NCBI RefSeq assembly: GCF_029457495.1
Contig: NZ_CP120361.1
Location: 3,736,001-3,800,000, forward strand
Origin: Chelativorans sp. AA-79
Lineage (GTDB): Bacteria; Pseudomonadota; Alphaproteobacteria; Rhizobiales; Rhizobiaceae
Reading direction: 5' to 3'
DNA: 64,000 bases
Within the stretch, counting starts at the first letter, position 1. The number at the start of each line of letters is the position of its first letter. This document shows positions 1 through 10,163 of this stretch, one piece after another. Under the pieces are notes generated by a model. The model saw only the letters and a program-made list of their open reading frames with translations, had not been told where the DNA came from and ran no database searches. A program made the position numbers and the translations under genes.

Positions 1-588
1 CACATGAAGGGCGCCATGGCCTCAAGCACGTCGGTCAGCTCCGCCGCGTTGCCGTTCGCAAAGCGCGCCATGGCCATGAAAGGCACGCCGCGCATGTCCC
101 CCATCCCGGCGAGCCATTGCCGCGCCTCGGAGCTGTCCACGCGCGCCTTGACGTCCACCTGGGACCCCATGCCCATATCCACCACGTCTGTTATGACGCG
201 CGGCATCAGATCGCGGTCCTTCAAATCCAGATCCACGAAGATGCGCCCTCGCGCGACCTCCAGCGCCTCGCGCAAAGTCGGGATGGTGGCACTCGTCGTC
301 GCCCGCCCTTCCCCACCATCGGCCTCGCGCAGGCGGATGGCCTTCAGCTCCGCGATCCCGAGGCGTTCGGCCACCTCTGCGCGGCCCGCCATGCGCTCGA
401 GCGTCTCGTCATGCATCAGGAACAGGTGCCCGTCGGCGCTTTGCCTGACGTCGATCTCGACAATCTCATAACCCGCCGCAATGGCATTCTCGATGGCCTC
501 AACGCTGTTTTCGGATGCGGCATGCCACGCGCCGCGATGGGCCGCGATGGCGCATCCCCGCTTGGGATCAGCGATGAAGTCGACGTAG

Positions 589-596
<8 letters not shown>
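1..596 (-). CDS. ugpQ: Glycerophosphodiester phosphodiesterase (UgpQ-like), 3' end beyond window
   Basis: Hydrolyses glycerophosphodiesters to sn-glycerol-3-phosphate and an alcohol, probably in the cytosol, feeding the importer encoded just upstream. The frame is open from ATG 596 to the window edge (198 codons). It shows the GDPD catalytic core: His20-Arg21 in AAHRG, Glu47 and Asp49 in EIDVR, and His62 in LMHDE. The start overlaps the end of the ATPase gene by 8 bp, so the two are translationally linked. The position as last gene after ugpB-A-E-C matches the classical ugpBAECQ order. The C-terminal part is not visible, so full length cannot be judged. Confidence 0.93.
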
Positions 597-1703
<1,107 letters not shown>

Positions 1704-1707
<4 letters not shown>

Positions 1708-2612
1708 TTCTCCGAAAGGGCCAGGCCGCGCACGATCCGGCGCTGGGTCAGGGCGATCAGCACCAGCGGGATCACGGTGACCATGATCGCGCCGGTCATT
1801 TCGAGGGGGTAGTTGGGAATGTCTTCCTCCATGCCCGGTCCCAGCCGCGCCAGGCCGACGACGGCCGTCTGCATCTCGGGCGAGGAGGCAGCCACCAGCG
1901 GCCACATGTAATCCACCCATCCGCCGATGAAGAAATAGATGAAGAGGCTCACGAGGGGGCCCTTCGACAGCGGCAGGAGCATGTCCGTCATGAAGCGCAG
2001 CGGTCCTGCCCCATCCATCGTCGCCGCCCGGGCGAGATCACGCGGCAGCGTCTTGAAGAACTGCACCAGGATCAGCGTGCCGGCGCCCTGCGCCATCAAC
2101 GGCAGGGCGATGCCCGCATAGCTGTCCAGCGCATTCAGTTGCAGGTCAAGCGGCGTACCGAAGAGTACGGTCCAGAGCCCGCCCATATTGGCGACCGCGT
2201 TCAGCGGCAGAGCCACGTTGGATGCCACCTGATAGACGGTGATAACCCTCAGTTCGATCGGCAACATGATCGAGGCGACGACCGCCGCATAGACCAGCGG
2301 CACGTATCGCGTCCTGAAGAAGACGACCGCATAGGCGGTGGTGAAGGCGAGAAAGCATTTGCCGCCCGAGACCAGCGTCGCCACGATCACGCTGTTCATG
2401 ATCTGCCGGGGCAGGTCCGTCAGCGACCAGACGGCGGCCACGTTGTCCCACAAGTGAAGTCCCGGCCGCAGCGAGAAATTGTTGCGCAGGAAGTCCTGGT
2501 AGCTCTGGGTGGCGGTGATCGCCACGAAGGCCAGCGGCAGAAGCACGAACACCGAACCCAGGAGGAGCAGGATCGTCGCGGCACGATCGATCGAACGCGT
2601 GTTTTCAATCAT
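1704..2612 (-). CDS. ugpE: ABC permease, UgpE-like
   Basis: One of two inner-membrane permease subunits of the sn-glycerol-3-phosphate importer (302 aa, about six hydrophobic segments). The cytoplasmic EAA-type loop that docks to the ATPase is visible as LPRDLARAATMDGAG, followed by LPLS. The first hydrophobic segment is at about residues 12-34. The start is ATG 2612, 4 bp after the ugpA stop; a TTG one codon upstream is possible. The stop overlaps the ATPase start by 4 bp. Best read as UgpE from gene order and from the clearly UgpB-like binding protein. Confidence 0.92.
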
Positions 2613-2616
2613 CAAT

Positions 2617-3501
2617 TTAGCGCTCGTATTGCACGCGTTTTTCGAGAAGGAGATATTGCAGGGCGGTGATACCGGCGACGACGACCATCAGCATCGCCGT
2701 TTGCGTTGCCGCGCCTGAAAGATCGTAGGCTTTGAAGCCGTCCACATAGATCTTGTAGACCAGCATGTTGGTGGCACCGCCCGGTCCGCCCTGGGTCATG
2801 GTGTCGATGAGGCCGAAAGAGCCGGACAGGCTGTCGGCCACCTCCAGCACCAGCGCGACGAAGAGTTGCGGCGTCAGAAGCGGTAGCTGGATGTCCCAAA
2901 GCCGCCGCCACGGGCCGGCGCCGTCCATCGCCGCCGCCTTGTGCAACGTCTCGGGCATGGCCTGCAGGCCCGTCAGCAGGATGATGAAGGTGAAGGGGAT
3001 CGCCGACCAGATGTTGGCGATATAGATCATGATCCATGTGTGCATCGGATTGATGCGCGGGTTCCAGATACCCGGAAAGACCTCGTTCAGGGGCGCAAGC
3101 AAGCCCAGGAACGGGTTGAAGATGAACAGGAAGATCACGCCCACCGAAGCGGTTGCCACGGCCTTGGGCCAGATCAGGAGATTGCGTGCCAGCGGGGAAA
3201 GACGCACCGCCCGGTCAGCAGCCAGTGCGAGGATCAGGGCCACAAGGATCGAACTGCCGGAGGCGAGCAGCATGTACACCACCGTGCGCCGCAGTGCGCC
3301 CCAGAATTCCTGATCCGCCAGAACGCGCTGGAAATTCGCCCAGCCCACGAATTGCGAGCCCCCGCCGAACGGACGCTCCAGATGAAAGGACCAGAAGAAG
3401 GCCAGGAAAACCGGCAGGTAGAAAAAGAGAAACATGACCAGCAATTGCGGGCTCGCCAGCCAGAAAGGCAGCCAGCGATTGCGGAAGAAGGCATTTCTCA
3501 T
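2617..3501 (-). CDS. ugpA: ABC permease, UgpA-like
   Basis: Second permease subunit of the same importer (294 aa). The protein opens with a hydrophobic helix after an arginine-rich start and has about six membrane segments. The EAA loop is MPETLHKAAAMDGAG, with LPLL downstream. It lies 56 bp after ugpB and 4 bp before ugpE, so it is in the same operon. UgpA-type proteins pair with UgpE to form the transmembrane channel. Confidence 0.93.
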   Translation of the reverse strand: MRNAFFRNRWLPFWLASPQLLVMFLFFYLPVFLAFFWSFHLERPFGGGSQFVGWANFQRVLADQEFWGALRRTVVYMLLASGSSILVALILALAADRAVRLSPLARNLLIWPKAVATASVGVIFLFIFNPFLGLLAPLNEVFPGIWNPRINPMHTWIMIYIANIWSAIPFTFIILLTGLQAMPETLHKAAAMDGAGPWRRLWDIQLPLLTPQLFVALVLEVADSLSGSFGLIDTMTQGGPGGATNMLVYKIYVDGFKAYDLSGAATQTAMLMVVVAGITALQYLLLEKRVQYER

Positions 3502-3557
3502 CCAGTGCCCCTCAAGAAGGTGGCCGGCGCGGGCGCGCCGGCCAGGGAGTCGCGTGC

Positions 3558-4868
3558 TCAGTTCAGGCTGGCGCCTTGGTAGGTCTGCTCGAAACGGCGC
3601 AGAAGTTCATCGCCGCGCGCCTTGGCGCGGTCGAGCGCTTCCTGCATCGTCTGGTCGCCGTTGAACGCCTTCTGGGCCTCTTCCATGAAGATGTCGCGGA
3701 ATTGCACATAGAATCCGAGGCGGATGCCGCGGCTGTCCTCGGTCGCCGGCTGGTTCATCGTGTCGATGCCGACCGAGGCAGTGGCGAATTCCGGCGCGTC
3801 GGCTTTGCCGCTGGCCTTGAGTGCCTCAAGCGCATCGAGGGTGACCGGAACGTAGCCGGTGGCCGCGGTGAAGGCGAGTTGCTGTTCAGGCTGGCGAAGG
3901 AAATCGAGGAAGGCTTTGGCCGCCTCGATTTCGGCTTCCTCATGGCCCTTCATCACCCAGATCGAGGCGCCGCCGACCAGCGTGTTGTGACGGTCGTGGC
4001 CCTCATACATCGGCGCCATGGTGACCGTAATCTCGTACTGATCGCCGAAAGCCGCCTTGGCCGCCGCATAGGAACCGGACGACCCTTCCATCATCGCGCA
4101 TTCGCCGGAATTGAACGCCGCAGCATAGTCGCCAGCCTTGGTGTCGGGATTGAGCCTGACCAGCCCCTCCCCGCGCCATGAGGCGAGATTGGTCAGATGT
4201 TCGGCAATGAGTCCCCGGTTGAAGATGTATTCGGCGTCGAGCCCGTCATAGCCGTTGTGCTTCGACGCGATGGGCAGACCGTGGCGGGCGGCGAACTGCT
4301 CAAGCACGCGCCAGGGATGGGCGTCGGTTACGAAAGGGCAATCATGCCCCGCCTCCTTGAGCTTGCGGGCGGCGGCGATCACCTCCTCCCAGGTGCTCGG
4401 CGTCTCGTTGATGCCGGCTTCTTCGAGTTGGGTCTTGTTGGTGTAGAAGAGAAGCGTGGAGGAATTATAGGGCTGCGAAAACAGCCGCCCGTCAGAGGTT
4501 TCGTAATAGGCACGGGCGCCGGCGATGTAGCCGTCCCAGTCGATGTCGGGCATGAGTTCCTCTACGGGCACCACCGCACCGGAGAGCATCAGGTCAAGCG
4601 TGCCGGCGTCGAAGAACTGGATGAGCAGGGGGTGCTGGCCTGAACGGTAGGCGGCAATCGCCTTCTGCATGCCCACCTCGTAGCCTCCCTGGCCGACGCA
4701 GATCACCTCGTGCTCGCTCTGGGCAGCGTTGAAAGCCTCGCAGGCGTCGAGAATGGCCGTCTCGACATTGCCCGTGTTGCCGTACCAGAATTCGATCTCG
4801 GCCCCATGCGCCAGGCCGGCAGCCGTCATGAGTGCGGCCGAGAGGACCGCGGTTTTCGGGAATGGCAT
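3558..4868 (-). CDS. ugpB: Periplasmic sn-glycerol-3-phosphate-binding protein UgpB
   Basis: Captures glycerol-3-phosphate, and perhaps glycerophosphodiesters, in the periplasm (436 aa). A signal peptide covers residues 1-22, with likely cleavage after Ala-His-Gly before AEIEFW. Several stretches match what I recall of E. coli UgpB: SQPYNSST, NGYDGLDA, GSSGSYA, GGASIWVM, TGYVPVT and the C-terminal RGDELLRRFE. This is the strongest evidence that the operon is ugp rather than another sugar importer. First gene of the operon; its promoter lies in the 211-bp gap shared with the divergent ROK regulator. Confidence 0.95.
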   Translation of the reverse strand: MPFPKTAVLSAALMTAAGLAHGAEIEFWYGNTGNVETAILDACEAFNAAQSEHEVICVGQGGYEVGMQKAIAAYRSGQHPLLIQFFDAGTLDLMLSGAVVPVEELMPDIDWDGYIAGARAYYETSDGRLFSQPYNSSTLLFYTNKTQLEEAGINETPSTWEEVIAAARKLKEAGHDCPFVTDAHPWRVLEQFAARHGLPIASKHNGYDGLDAEYIFNRGLIAEHLTNLASWRGEGLVRLNPDTKAGDYAAAFNSGECAMMEGSSGSYAAAKAAFGDQYEITVTMAPMYEGHDRHNTLVGGASIWVMKGHEEAEIEAAKAFLDFLRQPEQQLAFTAATGYVPVTLDALEALKASGKADAPEFATASVGIDTMNQPATEDSRGIRLGFYVQFRDIFMEEAQKAFNGDQTMQEALDRAKARGDELLRRFEQTYQGASLN

Positions 4869-4938
4869 TTCGTTCTCCTGTTCCTCAGAAGGGGGATAAG
4901 CCGAAATTCTGGCGTCTGCAGATGACGCACGTCACTAC

Positions 4939-4955
4939 TTACACTTTACGTGTAA
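4939..4955. promoter_or_regulatory. Inverted repeat, candidate ROK operator
   Basis: TTACAC-tttac-GTGTAA is a perfect 6-bp inverted repeat with a 5-bp spacer. It lies 70 bp upstream of ugpB and 124 bp upstream of the ROK regulator, in the divergent promoter gap. A second short repeat, TGACG-ca-CGTCA, lies at 4923-4934. The position suggests autoregulation and control of ugp by the ROK protein. This is inference; no binding site is proven. Confidence 0.55.
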
Positions 4956-5079
4956 CAAATATGTGACGGACGACGACATCGACTTCTCAGAGGAGCTTCA
5001 TCAGAAGTGCATAATCGCCGCGAAGCTGGAAATTACTACACACTCCCAGTAACTATCCGGGCCATGATGGAGGCGACGC

Positions 5080-6228
5080 ATGAGCTACGATCCCGAGGCG
5101 CTGATCGCGCGGCACTTCCTGCGCGAAACCGAAAACGGGGTGGCCTCCCCCAATGAGCGGGCCATCCTGCGCCTCATCTGGCGCAATCCTGGCATTTCCC
5201 GCTCCGAGATTACGGCCCATGTGGACCTCACACAGCAGTCTGTCTACCGCATCATCGACCAGCTGACGGAACGCGGGATGCTGCTGCTGGGAGCGCCGAA
5301 GCCCGGCCGCGGGCAGCCCAGCCCTACACTCCGGCCCAATGGCGCCTTTGCCTACTCGGTGGGCATTTCAGTCAACACCGACATCATCGGCATCTGCCTC
5401 ATCGACATGGCCGGGAGCGTTCTGGCGCAAAGCACGGTGCCGCTCGCCGGCGAGCCGATGGGCCAGTCGCTCGACCGAGTGCACGAGCACGTGACCGAGC
5501 AGCGGCGAAAACTCGGCCTCACCCGTGAGGCCTGGCTTGGCGTCGGCTTCGCCATTGCCGGCTATCATGTGGGCGGCACGCGCTACAACGCCCCCCTCCC
5601 CCTCCATGAATGGTCTCTGATCGAGCTTGGGCCGCTGCTTGCCGAGCGCTTCGGCAAGCCCGTGTGGGTGCACAACGGCGCCAATACGGGAGCGATCGCC
5701 GAAGCCATGTTCGGGGCGGGCCGCCACGTGCGGCACCTTGCCTATCTCTCCTTCAATTACGGCTTCGGCGGCGGGTTGATCCACGAGGGAGAACTGCTTC
5801 TGGGCGGCAACGGCAATGCCGGTGAGTTCAGCGGCATCTATGACGAGGAGGAAAACAAACGCCGGCCGGCGCTGCAATATCTGATCGAGCGCCTGCGCGA
5901 GAACGGCGTGGACGTGCCTTCGATCAGCTATATGCGGCAGCATTTCGAGGCCAACTGGCCGGGTGTTGCGCAATGGGTGGATGAGGTCACACCGGCCTAT
6001 ATCCGGCTGATCAATGCCATTTACGCGATCTTCGATCCGCAGGCGATCGTCTTCGGGGGGCAGGTGCCGCCCGATCTCGCCCATATGCTGATCGCACGCA
6101 CGCGGATTTTCGGCAGCCCCCGCTATGGCGTGCCGCGCCCCTTTCCGAAGCTCATCGTCAGCGAGATCAAAGGGGATGCTTCCGCTCTCGGCGCCGCCGT
6201 CGCACCATTCAAGGCGGTGTTGTACTAG
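5080..6228 (+). CDS. ROK-family transcriptional regulator without the zinc cysteine motif
   Basis: Probable sugar- or metabolite-responsive repressor of the divergent ugp operon (382 aa). A winged helix-turn-helix is at about residues 25-80 (NPGISRSEITAHVDLTQQSVYRIIDQL). A ROK sugar-kinase-like domain follows, with GANTGAIAEAMFG and FGGGLIHEGELLLGGNGNAGE. The cysteine cluster that follows the GxAGE stretch in most ROK proteins (CxCGxxGCxE) is absent: the sequence continues FSGIYDEEENKRR. A ligand-sensing fold without structural zinc is therefore likely. ATG 5080 directly follows a GGAGGCG ribosome-binding site. Confidence 0.88.
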   Translation: MSYDPEALIARHFLRETENGVASPNERAILRLIWRNPGISRSEITAHVDLTQQSVYRIIDQLTERGMLLLGAPKPGRGQPSPTLRPNGAFAYSVGISVNTDIIGICLIDMAGSVLAQSTVPLAGEPMGQSLDRVHEHVTEQRRKLGLTREAWLGVGFAIAGYHVGGTRYNAPLPLHEWSLIELGPLLAERFGKPVWVHNGANTGAIAEAMFGAGRHVRHLAYLSFNYGFGGGLIHEGELLLGGNGNAGEFSGIYDEEENKRRPALQYLIERLRENGVDVPSISYMRQHFEANWPGVAQWVDEVTPAYIRLINAIYAIFDPQAIVFGGQVPPDLAHMLIARTRIFGSPRYGVPRPFPKLIVSEIKGDASALGAAVAPFKAVLY

Positions 6229-6511
6229 CAGGGATACGAACGGCAATCGCACAACAGCAGGGGCACCCGGCCAGGAATCGCCAAGCTCACCGCAGCTCGC
6301 GGCGAGACCGAAACTGCCCACCATCCGGAAGGCTCGCATCGCCGCCAACCTGCAGTCAACGCATAAGCAGAATTGCTGGGGCTGCGAGCACAAGTGTTCG
6401 GCTTCCGGAACCGACTTTGGCCGTCATCGTTCTTGCACCAGCAGTTTTTGTCGAAGTAGCGGCGCACCGTTCGCCATCCATAGGCGATGGGCAACATGTG
6501 TCGGAGGGTCA

Positions 6512-7477
6512 ATGCCCGTTATCGGCTTTCACGCCTCGCATGAGCAGATCGACCCGAAGTCACTGCTCGATGCGGTTAAGCTGGCAGAGTCCGCGGGCTT
6601 CCGCGCTGCGATGTCGTCGGATCACTTCTCGCCCTGGAGCGAGCGACAGGGCCAGTCCGGCTTCGCCTGGTCCTGGCTTGGTGCCGGTTTGCAAGCCACA
6701 TCCCTGTCTTTCGGCGTGGTCACCGCGCCTGGCCAGCGTTACCATCCGGCGATCGTTGCTCAGGCCGCCGCCACACTGTGCCAGATGTTCCCCGGCCGCT
6801 TTTGGCTGGCATGCGGCACCGGTGAAGCCTCGAACGAGCACATCACGGGAGACCGTTGGCCTCCAAAGCCCGTCCGCAATGACCGACTGGCCGAATGCGT
6901 CGCGGTCATGCGTGCATTGTTCGCAGGTGAGACCGTGAGCCATGATGGGCTCATCAAAGTGGACCGAGCCAGGCTCTGGAGCCTGCCAGACGAGACGCCC
7001 CGGCTGATAGGCGCAGCCGTAAGCGTGGAGACCGCGCGATGGGCCGCGAGCTGGGCCGATGGTCTGATCACCGTCAACCAGTCGCACGAGCATCTGCAAC
7101 GAATGATCGACGCATTCCACGAGGGCGGCGGAGAGGGGAAACCTCTCTACCTCCAGGTCCACCTCGCCTATGCCCACAGCGAGAATGCAGCGCTCGACCT
7201 TGCCTACGAGCAGTGGCGTTCGAACATCTTTGCGCCACCGGTCTGCTGGGACTTGGAACTGCCGCAGCATTTCGACGAAGCCTCGCGCTTCGTGCGAAAG
7301 GAAGACATGCGTGGGAGCGTCTTGATCTCGTCGGATCCGAACCGCTTCGTCGATTGGATCGGCGGCTTCGCCGATCTCGGCTTCGACGGGATTTACCTCC
7401 ACCACGTCGGCGTGGAGCAGCGGGATTTCATCGAAGAGTTCGGTTCCCGGGTGCTTCCCGCCTTCGCCAAGGGATGA
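6512..7477 (+). CDS. LLM-class FMN-dependent oxidoreductase
   Basis: Luciferase-like flavin monooxygenase or oxidoreductase (321 aa) with the expected (beta/alpha)8 pattern: GFHASHEQ at the start, SSDHFSPW, the VVTAPGQRYHPAIVAQAAATL helix region, and ACGTGEASNEHI. The sequence recalls the TIGR03885-type non-F420 LLM oxidoreductases. ATG 6512 was chosen for its GGAGGGT ribosome-binding site; the open frame continues upstream but overlaps the ROK gene. The next gene begins only 6 bp after the stop, so it is co-transcribed with the GH13 enzyme. The substrate is unknown. Confidence 0.85.
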   Translation: MPVIGFHASHEQIDPKSLLDAVKLAESAGFRAAMSSDHFSPWSERQGQSGFAWSWLGAGLQATSLSFGVVTAPGQRYHPAIVAQAAATLCQMFPGRFWLACGTGEASNEHITGDRWPPKPVRNDRLAECVAVMRALFAGETVSHDGLIKVDRARLWSLPDETPRLIGAAVSVETARWAASWADGLITVNQSHEHLQRMIDAFHEGGGEGKPLYLQVHLAYAHSENAALDLAYEQWRSNIFAPPVCWDLELPQHFDEASRFVRKEDMRGSVLISSDPNRFVDWIGGFADLGFDGIYLHHVGVEQRDFIEEFGSRVLPAFAKG

Positions 7478-7483
7478 ACGTCG

Positions 7484-9148
7484 ATGGATATCAGCCGCAC
7501 GAGCGACGTCTGGTGGAAGAACGCGGTCTTCTATTGCCTGGACGTAGAGACCTTCCAGGACGGGAACGGAGACGGCATCGGCGACTTCGTGGGGCTGGCG
7601 AGGCAGGTCGACTATCTGGCCGGTCTCGGGGTCACCTGCCTCTGGCTGATGCCGTTCTATCCCAGCCCGAACCGCGACGATGGCTACGACATCATCGACT
7701 ATTATTCGGTCGATCCGCTTCTGGGCAACATGGGCGAGTTCGTTGAATTCGTACGCACCGCGCGCGACCGTGGCATGCGCGTGATCGCGGACCTGGTGGT
7801 GAACCACACGTCCAAGGAACATCCATGGTTCAAGTCCGCGCGATCGGACCGCAACTCACCCTACCGGGACTGGTACATCTGGAGCGACGAGATCCCCGAG
7901 GGCGGCCCCAGCGACCTCGTCTTCCCCGACAAGGAAAACAGCAATTGGGAATGGGACGAGGAGGCGGGCCAATATTACCTGCATCGCTTCTACAAGCACC
8001 AGCCGGACCTCAACATCGCCAATCCCAAGGTGCGCGAGGAGATCCGCAGGATTGTCGGCTTCTGGCTCGAGATCGGCCTTTCCGGCTTTCGCGTCGATGC
8101 AGTCCCCTTTCTCCTCGAGACCTCGGGGATAGAGCGCCCGATGGAGATCGCGCCACACGACTGGCTGCGCGATCTTCGCAGCTTTCTCGGGCGCCGGCGC
8201 GGCGATGCCGTACTCTTGGGCGAGGTCAATCTCGAATATGAAGCCGTGCGCCGCTTCTTCGGAGACGAGAGCGGCGACGAACTGCACATGTGCCTCAACT
8301 TCAACCTCAACCAGGCGCTGGCGCTCGTGCGCGAGGATGCGGGGGCGCTGGTCCATAATTTGCGGGCCATGCCGTCGCTACCAGCCGACGCGGCATGGGC
8401 CAACTTCATCCGCAATCATGACGAGTGGTCGCTTGACAAACTGACGGAGGCGGAACGGCAGGAGGTCTTCCGCGCGTTCGGCCCGAAGGAGGATATGCAG
8501 CTTTTCGGCCGAGGCCTCCGCCGCCGGCTTCCGACAATGCTAAACGGCAATCAGGCGCGCATACGTATGGCCTACAGCTTGGCCTTTGCGCTGCCGGGAG
8601 CGCCGGTTCTGTTCTATGGCGAGGAAATCGGCATGGCGGAAAACCTGGAGATTCCCGGCCGCATGAGCGTGCGCGCGCCGATGCAGTGGACGACGGGCCC
8701 AAATGGCGGGTTTTCAACAGCGCCACCCGACGAGCTGTGCCGGCCCGTGGTCGAGAGCAAACGGTGGGGTCCGCCCAAGGTCAACGTCGCCGACCAGCAG
8801 CGCGACGGCGATTCGCTCCTGAACTGGATGGAGCACCTGATCCGCCGGCGACGCGAAACGCCGGAGATCGTCTTCGGGGCCTGGAGCCTGGTGCCGGTGC
8901 CCCAAGCCGCGATCCTGGCGCTGCGGCATGATTGGGGAGAGCGCTCCGTCCTCACGATCCACAATCTGAGCGGCAAATCCCACCGGATCTCTTTCAATCC
9001 CGGTCAGGTTGCCTCGCACGGTCTCGTCGATCTCTTCGGCGACGGCAGCTTTGCCGTCGAGAAGGATGGAACCGTCACCATCGAGGTGGGAGGCTACGAC
9101 TACAGATGGTTTCGCATTCCGCGTACCGACGCGGACACTCCCGCCTGA
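7484..9148 (+). CDS. treS: GH13 alpha-amylase family enzyme, trehalose-synthase-like
   Basis: Cytosolic alpha-glucan or disaccharide-acting enzyme (554 aa). The GH13 triad is complete: nucleophile Asp205 in GFRVDAVPF, acid/base Glu247 in LLGEVNLEY and Asp313 in FIRNHDEWS. The early region DGNGDGIGDFVGL and the motif DLVVNHTS at 103-110 are typical of trehalose synthase (maltose to trehalose isomerisation) and oligo-1,6-glucosidases. The length fits TreS without the fused maltokinase. It follows the LLM oxidoreductase as a two-gene unit. Trehalose synthase is the best guess; an alpha-glucosidase is the alternative. Confidence 0.85.
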   Translation: MDISRTSDVWWKNAVFYCLDVETFQDGNGDGIGDFVGLARQVDYLAGLGVTCLWLMPFYPSPNRDDGYDIIDYYSVDPLLGNMGEFVEFVRTARDRGMRVIADLVVNHTSKEHPWFKSARSDRNSPYRDWYIWSDEIPEGGPSDLVFPDKENSNWEWDEEAGQYYLHRFYKHQPDLNIANPKVREEIRRIVGFWLEIGLSGFRVDAVPFLLETSGIERPMEIAPHDWLRDLRSFLGRRRGDAVLLGEVNLEYEAVRRFFGDESGDELHMCLNFNLNQALALVREDAGALVHNLRAMPSLPADAAWANFIRNHDEWSLDKLTEAERQEVFRAFGPKEDMQLFGRGLRRRLPTMLNGNQARIRMAYSLAFALPGAPVLFYGEEIGMAENLEIPGRMSVRAPMQWTTGPNGGFSTAPPDELCRPVVESKRWGPPKVNVADQQRDGDSLLNWMEHLIRRRRETPEIVFGAWSLVPVPQAAILALRHDWGERSVLTIHNLSGKSHRISFNPGQVASHGLVDLFGDGSFAVEKDGTVTIEVGGYDYRWFRIPRTDADTPA

Positions 9149-9239
9149 GAAGGCGGCTGCAAAGCTGCGTTTCCGCCGCGTTGGGCGATGCCTCGCCCGT
9201 CGCTTTCGTCCAGGTCATGCCCGCCCCAGGGGAAGGAGA

Positions 9240-9270
9240 GCGCTGGCGTCTCCTTGAAGCCGGCCAGCGC
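9240..9270. terminator. Hairpin between convergent genes, possible terminator
   Basis: GCGCTGGC (9240-9247) pairs with GCCAGCGC (9263-9270) around a 15-nt loop, between the GH13 gene and the opposing SDR gene. There is no clear T-run, so the call is weak. Confidence 0.3.
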
Positions 9271-9368
9271 CTATTCTTGCAGAGCCGGGCATCCGTATCG
9301 AGCACGTGATGTCGGACAACGGCTCGCACGGAGCACCGATGCGGCCGCTGTTCCCTCGCTGGAATTGC

Positions 9369-10163
9369 TCAGGCCACGTGCCAGCCGCCGTCCATGGGCA
9401 AAGTGGCGCCGGTGAGGTCGGCGGAATGGGGGCCGCAGAGAAAGGCGATCAGGGCACCCACATTCTCCGCTTCGACGAAACGTCCCGTCGGGTGGCGTTT
9501 GCGGATATAGGCGCGCTGCGCCTCCGCCTCGGCGACGCCTTCATGCCTGGCAATGGCGGCGATCTTTTCAGCAATCGGCTCCGAAAGCACGGACCCGGGG
9601 CAGACGGCGTTGCAGGTCACGCCGGTCTCGGCTGTCTCGATGGCCACGGCCCGGGTGATGCCGAGGAGCGCGGTTTTGCTGGTCACGTAGTCGATGCGCT
9701 CAGCCGCGCCGCGGCTGCCATAGATCGAGGAGAGATTGACTATCCTTCCCCAGCCTTTCGCCTTCATGGCGGCAAGCGTGAGCCTGATCAGGTGAAAGGC
9801 TGCATTGACGTTCACGGCCATGGAGCGCTCCCAGTCGGTCCCGGGGAAGTCCTCGATGGCGTGGAAATGGCGCACCACGGCATTGTTGACCAGGATGTCG
9901 GGATCGCCAAACCCAGCGCGGATGCGCTCCACCATACGCTCTATGCCGTTCGGGTCCGCCAGATCCGTTCCGTCGAAGATGACCCGTCGGCCCGTTTGTT
10001 CCGAGAGCCGGTCGACCTTCACCTGCCCTTCCCGCGGGGACACCAACCCGTGGAGGACCACATCGGCACCCTCCTCGGCCAGCCTTGCTGCGATTGCGAA
10101 ACCGAGGCCGGACACCGAACCGGTGACGAGCGCTCGTCTACCCTGCAACACGGGTGCGGTCAT
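9369..10163 (-). CDS. SDR-family dehydrogenase, 3-hydroxybutyrate-dehydrogenase-like
   Basis: NAD(P)-dependent short-chain dehydrogenase (264 aa). The cofactor motif TGSVSGLG is at residues 14-21 and NNA at 93-95. The catalytic residues are Ser145/146, Tyr159 and Lys163 (YVTSK). The C-terminal lid helix (EAEAQRAYIRKRHPTGRF) and the ending DGGWHVA resemble D-3-hydroxybutyrate dehydrogenases, but the true substrate may be another 3-hydroxy acid. ATG 10163 overlaps the stop of the upstream MmgE/PrpD gene (ATGA). Last gene of a four-gene minus-strand operon. Confidence 0.88.
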   Translation of the reverse strand: MTAPVLQGRRALVTGSVSGLGFAIAARLAEEGADVVLHGLVSPREGQVKVDRLSEQTGRRVIFDGTDLADPNGIERMVERIRAGFGDPDILVNNAVVRHFHAIEDFPGTDWERSMAVNVNAAFHLIRLTLAAMKAKGWGRIVNLSSIYGSRGAAERIDYVTSKTALLGITRAVAIETAETGVTCNAVCPGSVLSEPIAEKIAAIARHEGVAEAEAQRAYIRKRHPTGRFVEAENVGALIAFLCGPHSADLTGATLPMDGGWHVA

